Part shown: positions 46,701-59,320 of the stretch, piece by piece
Layout of the letters: every line of letters starts with the position of its first letter
Numbering within the stretch: the stretch's first letter is position 1
From: Cladocopium goreaui
Lineage: Eukaryota > Sar > Dinophyceae > Suessiales > Symbiodiniaceae
Assembly (NCBI GenBank): GCA_947184155.2
Contig: CAMXCT020006745.1
Coordinates: forward strand, 638,501-702,500
Direction of reading: 5' to 3'
DNA length: 64,000 bases
Translations under genes and position numbers: made by a program
Notes under the pieces: model-generated
What the model saw: only the letters and a program-made list of their open reading frames with translations
Database searches by the model: none
What the model was told of the DNA's origin: nothing

Positions 46701-49700
46701 GCTTCAATAGCAAACTGTTAGTTTACCAGAGGGTATCCCAATCAAATCCCATTAAATCACCATTAAAATCGCCATTCAAATCCATTAAAATCACCATTAT
46801 AAAAGTTTGCCAGAGGGTTCCCAAACATTATACCCTCTGGTAATTTAAATCAGAGGGTAATATCCCAATCAAATCCCATCAAATCCCATTAAACCCGATT
46901 AAACATTGTATTTCTTATCCCAACAACTGTATATTTCTCATGATAAGAATTGGAAGTTCTACGTATCTCCGGCTCGGCTTGAACTAGGTGATCTTTCATC
47001 TCCGGGAATTGGCCAAGGCAAAGCATGGGAAAACCATGGGAAAACATAGGATAACCATGGTAAAACATAGGAAAACTATGGGAAAACATAGGAAAACCAT
47101 GGGAAATCCCTGGGATTTCGGTGGATTTCTGTGGATTTCTGTGGGTATGATGTGGGGATTTATGGAGATGAGTCATCATCAATGGTGATATTTGGCCAAC
47201 AAGTCACGTTTGATTGCCAAAGGGTATGCCCTCTGGTAAACATACCAAAAAGCTACAGAACCCCCCACATTGAATGGCAAAAAGCTACATGGTTTCCGGT
47301 GATTTTTGTTCCCTCAAAAAATCCAATGATAGACCTAGAAATATCAATATGTGGAGGGCAGGCCAGACCGCGAGGCCCCGGAGGTAGTATGAAATACCAG
47401 TTCCTATATTCAAAAGTCCGTATATTTAAATGTAGTTACCGTACCAAAAAAACTACAGGATGGGACCCAGAACATAGCGTCTAGTTGCCTAAAAAAAGTG
47501 GCCGAATTCTATGGTTTATGGTAGATATAACTATAGTTAATGGGAATATAATGTTTTTTAAACCAGCTTATAACTGGGGGTCCCAATCCTGTTTATATGG
47601 TGACTTTCCATAGTTCGTTTATTTACCGATTATGAATGGTGATGTTCCATGGTTATGTAAACGTTTACCAGAGGGTATCAATATGTTTTTGTTTTCCTTA
47701 TCCGTATCTATATTATGTTATGTATGTACATGCACATTATTTATATTATAGTAATTTGTATTTTCTTATCCGTATATCTCTATATATATATACATACAAC
47801 TATGATTGATTATGTGTATATATACAATATACGTATGTACATACATATTAGTTGGTAACATATACTTACAGACAATTGATTTTTTCTTAATTGTCAATAA
47901 AGGGCTACACATATTTAGCAAAACTTTGAAACAGAAATGGTACGGCGCAGAGATAAGAACAGAATCATGGAGGATCAACAAGTGTCAAATTTCTGTGCCG
48001 GCTGCCATTGTATCACAAAATGAACGTTCCTGGAACATGCATTTACAAATATATTTCATATTGATATATAGTATATTCAATATTATAGATATATCATATC
48101 ATATTGTATCTTTCCGTTCAAATAGGTTGTCCAAATGATCTGGAGAGCAACATAGCAACGGAGTTGCGGTAGAGTTCCCCCCTACCTTGGTTTGGCCATA
48201 CCTGAGGATCCGAGTGTGGATATGCATCGCAGATCGCGACTAATTTAAGAAGTTGTATGCTGGTATATACCCCTTTCACTATTGAAATTTGGGTCATTCC
48301 TGTATAAGCATTGTTATTACCATCGCTATTGTAACCCTGGTTATTTATATAGGAACAAAATTTGAGACCGGAACGCAGATGGGGTGGTCTTTTTTTTTTG
48401 GATTTGAGCCATTCAATTTTTAGGCTTTCAAGCCATATCCGAATCAGGAAGAAATGGGAACATCCATCCAAAAATGCAAAGACTCCAATGGTGAGTATCT
48501 GGTTGGTGGTTTGGAACATGAATTTTACGACTTTCCATATATTGAGAATGTCATGATCCCAACTGACGAACTCCATCATTTTTCAGAGGGGTTGGTAAAC
48601 CACCAACCAGGTATTTGTTTTTATGATTAAATATGAGTTTCTGCAGAGATGGTGGAGATTTTGACACAAATGGTCAGAAATTTAAGGCCCCAAAAAATGC
48701 AGATTCTGTTCATTTTTTTTATTTTGACCCATACCAGATGGTGGATATATTTTCTTGACACCTATATATATATGTATAACTATACATATACATGTATAAC
48801 TATATATATTATATACCATATATATATATATGTACACTATATGTGTATAACTATATATATATATACTGTATATATATATATAGTAAATACTATATCTCAT
48901 ATTGCTAGTTCGATTAATCGCATGGCATCTCCGTCCAAAACGCCAGGCCTCCGTGATGGCCAAGTACTTGGTGGATGCCAAGATCTCGGTGGATCCCAGA
49001 TGGCCCGCGACTTACGCGACTTACCCTCTGGTTTTTCATATGGTTTATCTATTACCCTCTGGTAAATTAACATAGACCCTGAAAATAACCAATTTATAGA
49101 CCAATTTATAGTGGAAACTAGTCTTCCAACCCCTATCTACCAGGGTCTATGTTAATTTACTGGAGGGTATCTATAATATTAGATATATCATGCAAGTTAC
49201 ATGTATATCATACAATGTGAGGCCCCCCTTCGATAGCTAAGTTGTTTCAAAAAACTCCAATAACTATGGTTTATGGTACTTATAACGAACTAATTACTGG
49301 GGCTTATAAACCAACTAACATCACTGGGGGGCCTCACATTGTATATAACATTAGATATATCATGACAATTCATGAACTATATATATGTAGTGTATGTATG
49401 AAAATACCCTCTGGTAATTTAACAGTTTGCTATAGAAAATCACCATTTTAATAGGTAAACAATCTATTTCTATGGGCCATGGCTTCCATAGCTATGTTAG
49501 TTTACCAGAGGGTATCTATAATATTAGATATATCATGAAATATATGTAGTGTATATATATATATGTATATCTATTGATTATATTTATGTATATATATATA
49601 TATATTGAGATATAGATATCACTAGTATATGACTATGATTGATATGATGCATGGTATATGTATACATAATTATAGTTATATATTGGCATTATTGTTTGTC

Positions 49701-52700
49701 AGAATATAAAGATAATTAAATGTCGAAAAGCATCTCAATATGCATGTCAGAGTATGTGTCCGGAATCATAATAGCCAGGAGATCTATATGTCACAATATG
49801 CATCAGACTACATGTCAGAGTATATGGCAGAGTAAATGTCAAAATTAGCTGAATTAACATCCGAATACGTGGCAAAACATATGCCATAGTTCATGTCAGG
49901 ATTAATGTCAGTATGTATTGGGTCATCATTTATATCAGGAGGTTCTTGTTACGGTGGGAGTGAATTTATCCTTATGAATTTTTGTTTTATTTGGGTTGAA
50001 ATCCCAATGTTTTCAGGTAAACATTCAACCTACTGCTATGTGCTGCTTAAATCACTATGTTCTGCTGCACCATCCCACCATATCCCACCATTTTTTGGGA
50101 AGGTACGACTTGGCAGATGAGTTGGTGAGCAACACCACTCCTGAGGCGGCCATGGCACAATGATAGAACCATGAAAAAAACCAGGGCTAGACCCTCTGGT
50201 AAACTAACAGTTCGCTATTGAAAATGGCAATTTATATCAATTTATAGTGAATTTACCCATTGATTGCATGGTGATTTTAACCATAGTTTTTTGTTAACGT
50301 TTACCAGGCCGGGTAACAGGGCTATGATTTGAGGATGACTTCTCGAGCCCAATCTGAAACAAAATCATGTTTTCAGAATTGAATTGCTGATACAAAAAGG
50401 CTCTACCATAAACCCAGCATTTGGGTATGGGTCAAGTCATTAGCAAAAGGTACCCCAGTTAAATTGGATGGTGAAAAAACTAAACTAGACATTTCCATTT
50501 ATGGTTAATTTCCATTTGTGGTCCCCCACATCGGTCTTCCATTTTGACCCACATCGGCCAGGCGCATCCGGAAATCCCACAGCTGTGGAATATGCGTGGC
50601 AACTCGCGGATACAGTTGCAAGGCACGGAACAAAACGTTTTGCCACGCGCGGTTAAGGTGTGGTGAAACTGATTTTTGTTGCGAAAAGTGAGCGGATCAC
50701 CAAAGATGTGGGAACTTCTTTAGATACCCAGAAGGCCACGAAAACTGATCACCAACATGCACCAAAAATGTGGGAATGATCAATGTCAAATGAACAATAA
50801 TGAACTGAATGTACCCTCTGGTTATTTAACATAGCCATGGGAAATGGCCCATAGAAATATATGGTTTACCTATTAAAAATTGTGATTTTCAATGGCTATG
50901 TTAAATAACCGGATGGTAATCAACAAACATGAGGATATCATGGGAATATCACCAACAATATCCGATAAGGTGCTGCTCCCTGCTTAGCAAAGTTGTTTTG
51001 TGAGGCTAACACAGATTTGATGGTAGATATCTCATTCATATAAACAAAAACTTATATAACCAAGGTTTATGGAAGAGATATCTCTATATGATGATTATGA
51101 TGTTCAATTGTAAACCAACCAGCATATTTGCGGGGGGTCCATCACCACCACTTAGGATATTTGGAAAAATGTGGAAAAGACATTGGGTGATACTGTGGAT
51201 GGAAGTAATCCCGCACCAGTTGGCAACCGTTAGGTAACTATGAAAGATTGTAAATCATGAGATTATGAGGCGATAAACCAAATACCAACTGGTGCAGGAT
51301 TTCGCAACCATCCACCGTATGATGAAGTTCTCAAATGACACCCACATGAAAAGTCATTGAAAACACACACCATGGTACAGTAAATGGATGTAAATGTCAT
51401 AGTGTTCCAACTTCTCGGTGAATGGTCCCAGGACTATATAAAGTGATAACTGGTTGTCCTTCCAGGAACCAGGATATTTTGGGATACCAAGTTGGTACGT
51501 TTTACAGGGCTGAGAATGTTTTTTTTTAGGGCTAGATATGTCGAACTAGTCAGATGGGTGATGGGTGAACATAAACCAAAATACCTTTTGGCAAACTCAC
51601 ATAGCTATGGAAAATCACGAATTGAGATAGGAACATCACCCATCAACGGAGCATTTTCCATGGCTATAGTTTGTTGACCGGAGGGTTTTGTTGCGATGTC
51701 AAGCCATTCATTGCCTAAGGGGGATGGCAAGATGGAAAGAAACAACGCTAAGTTTTATGATTTGGAAGATGATGTTCCAGGTTTCTGATTTGGACATATG
51801 ATGGCAGAAACCACTGGTTTATGTTCAGGATCGAAACTGCGAAGCCTTTGTGTAGAACAAAAAGGCTTTCACAGAACCCAAAAAATAAGCACGGCTCATA
51901 TGGGAGATGAGGTGAGCTTAATTCAAGTACACCCTCCATTTTTTGGGCGCATGTTTTGCTTACTTGTGCTTAGTAATGAGGGAATGATCCATAATCCTTA
52001 CAATAATAATCCCATTCCCATCCATTCCCATCCATTCCCTACGTTTAGCACGCACCAGTTTTTGTTGACCCATGGATACCCATGGGAGGTGGAAAGCTGC
52101 GCGATGTACAGACCGGGCTGAACAACAACCTGCATGCCATCTATGGCGGTGTGCAGTTCGGCCGGGGCCCCGGGGCGCCAGAGTCGGACAGTGAGGATCT
52201 GTGGGGTTTATGATGGATGAATGGATGGATCAATAGATCAATCAGGAATAGAGTTGGGTAAGGAAAGATAACATAGATACATAAATATGTCATATATATA
52301 TATATGTAATATACATACATATATATATATATATATATACATACATATATATATATATGCGTAAATTATAGCGACCTCACTGCGACCTCACTGGAATCAT
52401 GGTTAGTAAGGGACATCATCCCCAAATGGCCTTAATTCAGATGAGTGAAATATTATAATTTACCCCAATATATATATACATATATATATATGTATATATA
52501 TATATATGTATATATATATTTTTTGCTTGTACATATGTGTGTAGATTTTCAGAATTTGTTGGCTACATGTTGTTTGCCCAGCTCATCCATTTGATTCTAG
52601 ATATTTCCAGGATAGTGCCACTGAAGTGAGTCTCCATGATCTCCGTTTCGGGCTGTTGATGATTACAGCTCATCCATGTTGATCAACAGCATACTTGGAT

Positions 52701-55700
52701 GACACCGGGACACCAGCTATTTTGATTTCAACTATTGTACAATGGTACTAGTGGCTTGACACATTGCCACATGAAGTGTTGTTCTGGTTGGTGGTTTGGA
52801 ACATTATATATTTTTCATATATTGGGAATAATAACCCATAGGATCCATGTATGCCATATATGGTAACATTTACCATTAATATACCCCCAATGTTAGCATA
52901 TATATCATACATGGATCCTATGGGTAATACCAACTGACCTTCATATTTTTCAGAGGGGTTGGCTCAACCACCAACCAGTGGTTTTTGTTCAACCCTTTGT
53001 TTTGGATTGGGTTCACACGCAACCCAACCATGGACGATACGGGTCCTGGGTCCGAAACGCAGATTTCGCAGCCCAAAAGGTGGCCTGGTTGATTGATGAT
53101 GAACACATGATTGATAATTTTGGTTGGGTAAAGATATATCAACATCAGCCTAACACTTCATATGAGGATTTGTCATTGTTTGATTGAACTCGTCATCACC
53201 ATCAAGCGACAATTGAACTCGTCTTTCCCCATGTTTGTTGTTCAATTCCATCATATTACCATTAACTCCCCCTATATGTTCCCCAGATTTCCCAGAAACC
53301 AAGTTGGATCATATTTTTGATCATAAACCATCCATTTTTTGATGCCGTCCAGCCCACTTGACGACTATAATAATAATAAAAATAAAACTAATAATAATAG
53401 TAGTAACAATAATCACAATATATATAATATATATATAGAGAGAGAGGCCAACAGACACTTATACAAAACCATATAGCACACAAACACATATTTCAAAACA
53501 AACCAACACCATATTCAAATATACATATACATATATATATATAGCATCTTAAAAACACAACACAATTCAAACCAATACAAGATAAACACAATAGAAATAA
53601 TACCATATCAGCACCAAATAAACACCAAACATCATACAAGGTGTGGCCCCCAAACGATAGCCGTGTTGGTTTATAACTTGGTTAACTCGGTTTTATAGCA
53701 TTAAGAACTCTGGTTTGGGGGTTTTTCTAAATCAACAAACATAACTTGGGGGCCCCACAGCAGCAGGAAACACCATTCTCCCCGGAATGATCGGAATTGG
53801 ATTGGGGGAATTACCATGAATCATTCCAATAGTTGGCTCAACATTTCAGGTTGCCCTCTGGTAAATTAACAGTTTGCGAACTGGAAAAATCACCATCTTG
53901 AATAGGTAAAAAATCTGAACTCAATGGGCCATGGCTTCAATGGCAAACTGTTAGTCATTACCAGAGACATATAATTTAATTTAAAATTAGAAATCCCAAT
54001 TAACAGTTGTTTATGGATAAATTACCAATGAACATTAGTGGAATAGGTAAATACACTAACTCAATGGGCCATGTTCAATGGCAAACTGTTAGTCATTACC
54101 AGAGACATATAATTTAATTTAAATTAAAATTAGAAATCCCAATTAGCAGTTGTTTATGGATAAATTACCAATTAACATTAGTGGAATAGGTAAATACACT
54201 AACTCAATGGGCCATTTTCAATGGCAAACTGTTAGTCATTACCAGAGGGTATCCCAATCAAATCCCATTAAATCACCATTAAAACCCCATGAAAAATCAC
54301 CATTATAAAAGTTTACCAGAGGGTTCCCAAACATTAAATCACCATTAAAATCCCATGAAAAATCACCATTATAAAAGTTTACCAGAGGGTTCCCAAACAT
54401 TAAATCACCATTAAAATCCCATGAAAAATCACCATTATAAAAGTATACCAGAGGGTTCCCAAACATTAAATCACCATTAAAATCCATTAAAAAAATCCCC
54501 GGAGACCTTGACAAAATCCTCGTCCGGCCAAGGCCTAGACCGTTTCCAGCTGGCACAACGTCCATCGCTGCCCACTGCTGGAATGGTGCCCAGTGGCATG
54601 CCTGGAGCCTTGCCAGGAGCACAACGCCTTGGACGGTATTCTCCAAGGTTTTTTTCTGATGAAAATGGTGTTTTTTACCAGATGTTCCAATGAAAACTTG
54701 GGAATTTACCAGTTTTTTGCTATGAACATTGTCATTTTTCTTGACTGTTTCCGATGAGCATGTGTGATTTTATCAGATTTTCCCATGCGGGATGTTGATA
54801 AATGTTCTAAGTGAAGATTGCCAAACAATAAGGATGTTACCATATTTTCCCGTTTTCAGATTTTCCCCATGTTTTTTTTTGCGCTTCCCAGATGTGTCCA
54901 TGCAGTAAGTAAATCATGAGATTTGCCTATGCGGATGAACATGGTCAAATTGGGAATTTCCCAGATCCTAGCTCTTCCCAAATCTGAAAGCGGAAAGTTT
55001 AACGTGTTTTCCCTGTGAAACGCCGTCCTGTCGTGGGTCTGGTAATTTAACGCTTTGCGAACTTGAAACTGGTCATTTAGTTCGTTGATTTATCCATTAA
55101 ACATGATGATTTTCCATAGCAAAATGTTAGTTTAACAGAGGGTCCTGGTTCACATCTTCAGACCAAACAAGAAGATCCCCTCAGGATCCAGTCGAGTAGA
55201 AATCGTGGGCTTGAGTAGTAATAGTGATTAGTGGGGCAATCAGTACTGAATATAAACTTCATCCATTTGTGGAATTTAAGGGTCTTCAATTGATACCCAA
55301 ACGTCCCAAACGTTGTTTGACGATTAAGCACTTAAGCACAGTGACAGGTACACTACCGTGTGTCGTTTCAGTGGTTGCAACGTGTGAAAATACCCCCAGA
55401 TGTTGATGTTCAAATCATGTGAGTTGAAATTCGGTCGTCACCAAAAGCTTGGAAAGTCAAACACACATTGAAACGTCATAACTGGCTTTGGCTGAAAATC
55501 TGAAATACTGAAATTTGCTGAAAATCTGAAATACCCCTGAATTTTCCGGGATTTTCCCCATTTTTTAATCATGGATCATCACTCTTCAAATGGCCAACTT
55601 AAATAGACCCATGAAATCCCGACCCAGTTCTCGGCCCATGAAATCCATGGATTCAGTTGCCTATATATCCCATGAGACATTAATAATCCATATATGGTTC

Positions 55701-58700
55701 CTATGGTTCCTATGGTTCCTATGGTTATGTTATGTATTGTTATGTTATGTTCCTTTTTTTTCCTATGGTTTCGTTGTTTTTTGAGTCAACTTGTTTGAAA
55801 CATGTTTTTGACACTTCGATCTCGAAAATCAATGAACATCAGCTATAGATGATCATAAGGTTTCCCTATGGCTTTTCCGCATGGCTTTTCCGCCACGTGG
55901 CTCGACAGGAGCCGCCTTGACGCAACCAGCTCGCTTTGACATCCAAGGCGGGCAGCAGGGGTTATGGGGTTTCCCCATTTGATCCATAACTGGCAGTCAT
56001 TTTAGCCTGATACCCGGATGGTACCCTAAAACACTAGAGTTGGGTTATGAATGATTATTCGATGTTATTCGGTTATTCCATGTTATTCCCCACAAATATG
56101 GTGCTAATAGGTTTTGACCCATCCCCACATGTTGTGGAATATATACCCACTTAAGGAACTTACCAAATGGATCCAAATGGGTAATTAGTGAAATTGCCAG
56201 ATTGGTAGTGGAATATATAATAGAATCATATATAGAACTATCCATGTTATCGGGTAATGGGATGTACAACCAGTACCATCTGGTAATTTAACATAGCTAT
56301 GGAAGCCACGGACCATTTATAGATGTTTTACCTTTTAAATTGGTGATTTTCAATAGCTATGTTAGTTTACCAGAGGGTATATCCCAATCAAATCCCATTA
56401 AACCCTATTTATTCCTATTATATAAGTTCAACCTTAAATCTGTAAATGAGGATTTAGCTAAACCATCTTTAAATAATTTAAATCCCATTACATCCCATTA
56501 AATCACCATTAAAATCCATTAACATCACCATGAAAATCCCATGAAAAATCACCATTAAAAGTTAACCAGGCCGGGTAGTGAATATGATGAGTTTACAAAG
56601 GTAACAGTACGCTATCCCCCTGGATCCCCCAGTCACACTTCCTAAAAAGGAAGCTACGGCTGGATCCAGTTTGTGAACCATAATATGAAGTACAATGTGA
56701 GGCCCCCCAGTTATAAGTTGGTTTATAAGCCCTACCATAATCCATAGTTATTGGAGTTATAAACCAACTTAGCTATCTTGGGGGCCTCACATTGTATGAT
56801 AATGGGATAAATCATGATAATTAAATGGGATAATCTTAGATGTAAAAAAAACAAAACACATCATTTCTCGCGACCATTTATAAATTAATTGAATGACTGG
56901 GATAACGATAATTAATAAACAACCATCAAAGCTATTTTTCATAGCCTTATTAGAGTTTTTCTGACCAATTGATACTTGGGATATTTCACATAGAGGACAT
57001 ACTACCCTCTGGTAAGTTAACACAAGTATGGATAATCACTATTTTTAATGGGTAAACCGGTAAACCATCTATAAATGGGCTATTTTCCACAGCTATGTTA
57101 GTTTACTAGAGGGTAACCAGAATTATTGAGGACTTATCTCCACATGACATGGTATGGCCATTTATTAGCTATAACCGGTTATTTCTATGGGATTATATTA
57201 ATACATTCTATAAATGGGGTTATGTTTGTACTTATCACTGGTATTTGGGACGGCTGAAAAAAAGAATCGATTCTCCAATTCAACGGGAGTGGTGTTTTTT
57301 TCCACCAGAATTATGGTAGTTGCAAGGTGGCCAGTTATGTTTGTTGGTTGTAAATTCATCCGATCGAACTGTATACTGTAGTCCGATATACCCTCTGGTA
57401 AACCCACAAAAAGCTATTGAAAATGGCCGTTTATAGTGGATTTACCCATTGATAGCATGGTGATTTTCAATAGCTATGTTAAATTACCAGAGGGTATCCA
57501 TAAATTCAACAGCGTAGTTATAGGCCAAGTTGGCTAATTGGAGGGCACCACCTTGCAACCAAACTGGATGGTTTTAACATGGTTTTAACAATTGTCAAAC
57601 ATTATCAACTTAACCTGAATTTGTGCCACCCAACGGCGGTATTGCCATGTTGTCCATGTGATGTTTTCTGTTGCCCTTTTGCATGGTTGGACCTTATCTC
57701 TGCAGTAATTTAGAGCAGTGGAAAAATACACAATATATTTATATATATACTTAATACTTACTGTATATTTTCATCATGTAGATAAATATAGGCACATAGA
57801 GATACACCTATCTATACAATTGTCATTTCTTTCACATCCAACCGTGCCTTGGTTCCTCCGTAAAAGTTCAACACTGGTCACCGACGATTCTCGTTGCCAG
57901 GTATGCAGTTGGGCCCCACTGGCCGGCCAATGTGATTTGGCAGATATGCACTGGTTCTGGCTGTGGCCCTGGTAGAATAATTCTTCCAAAATCTCCTAAG
58001 TGTTCAAAGCGGCCACCATTACCCTAGTTATATTTAATTATATAGGTATATTTATACTTACTGTATATTTTCCACAATACCCTAATGTTAAATTACCCTG
58101 GGGGGCTTTTAACAGAACCACTTGAAACATCGACCAAACAACAATAAGATCCCCTTGAAATCCAGTTGATTTACTAACAGCACAGAACTGTTATACGGAG
58201 TGACTCTCACAGTGACCATATCAGCAACGAACTCATAGACATCCAATGATTGAGCGTGGCCAAGGGTCGTTTTATGATCAACTAGGTTGATTCAACCAGC
58301 TTCATACTGATAGTTTTCAGCCAACCATATCGAATACTAAAGATATTAAGCAAAATACTGTGGATGGTAGAAATCCTGCACCAGTTGATAGGTGGTTTAT
58401 CCCATGATTTATAGGGTTTCAACCATCCTTTTGGTGGTGCAGGATTTCTTCCACCCTCAGTAAGTTCAAAACTAAACATCTTCGGCGTGACTTGACTGAC
58501 CACCTAAAAAGCAGGGGTTGTAAACGATTGAAGTCTCAAATTGTCCAACCAGAGTTCACGCTGTATTAATTGCTGGAAGTATACAATAGTTATGTAATGC
58601 TATGTATGTATGTATGTATATATATATATATACATACATACATACATGATATATTGTTCAAGTATATGATTATATAGCACTTATATGATCTTATATCGAC

Positions 58701-59288
58701 TTGTATATATTTATGTTTAGTTACACAATTGCTAGATGTTTACTATATATATATATATTCCACATCCATTTACATACATCGGTTTGTTTAGACATATTCT
58801 ATGTTTTTTTGCTGACAATTGTGATCCTGAAACATTCCCAGAATATAGTTCCCCACCCAGTTATGTTTGTTGTTTTATGCTCATCATTCCATTTTTGGCG
58901 ATATCTACCATAAATCCAAGATTCAGACAGTGTTATAAATCCATGTATATAAATGTTCTGGGCCATTTTTTTTTGCTTTCTCCATGTTTGTTGTTTTTGC
59001 TATTTTTTGCTATACTAGTTATGTCTACCAACAGAACTTTGGCCTAGTTCTGCCATCATGAAATCCTCGTGTTTGATGCTTCAATCCCCATATTTTTCAG
59101 CCTGGAAATCCAGCGAGGTTCATGCCGCAGCGGTTTCAGCTCACCCAGAAGGACCAGCCGCAAGGCTGATGCTTGCGCAAGAAAACCAGTTGAGAACGGT
59201 GGTAAACATAAGAAAACCGTAGGAAAAACCATAGGTTCATGGTGATTGAATGGATTTTAATGGTGATTTTCATGGGATTTGATTGTGC

Positions 59289-59320
<32 letters not shown>

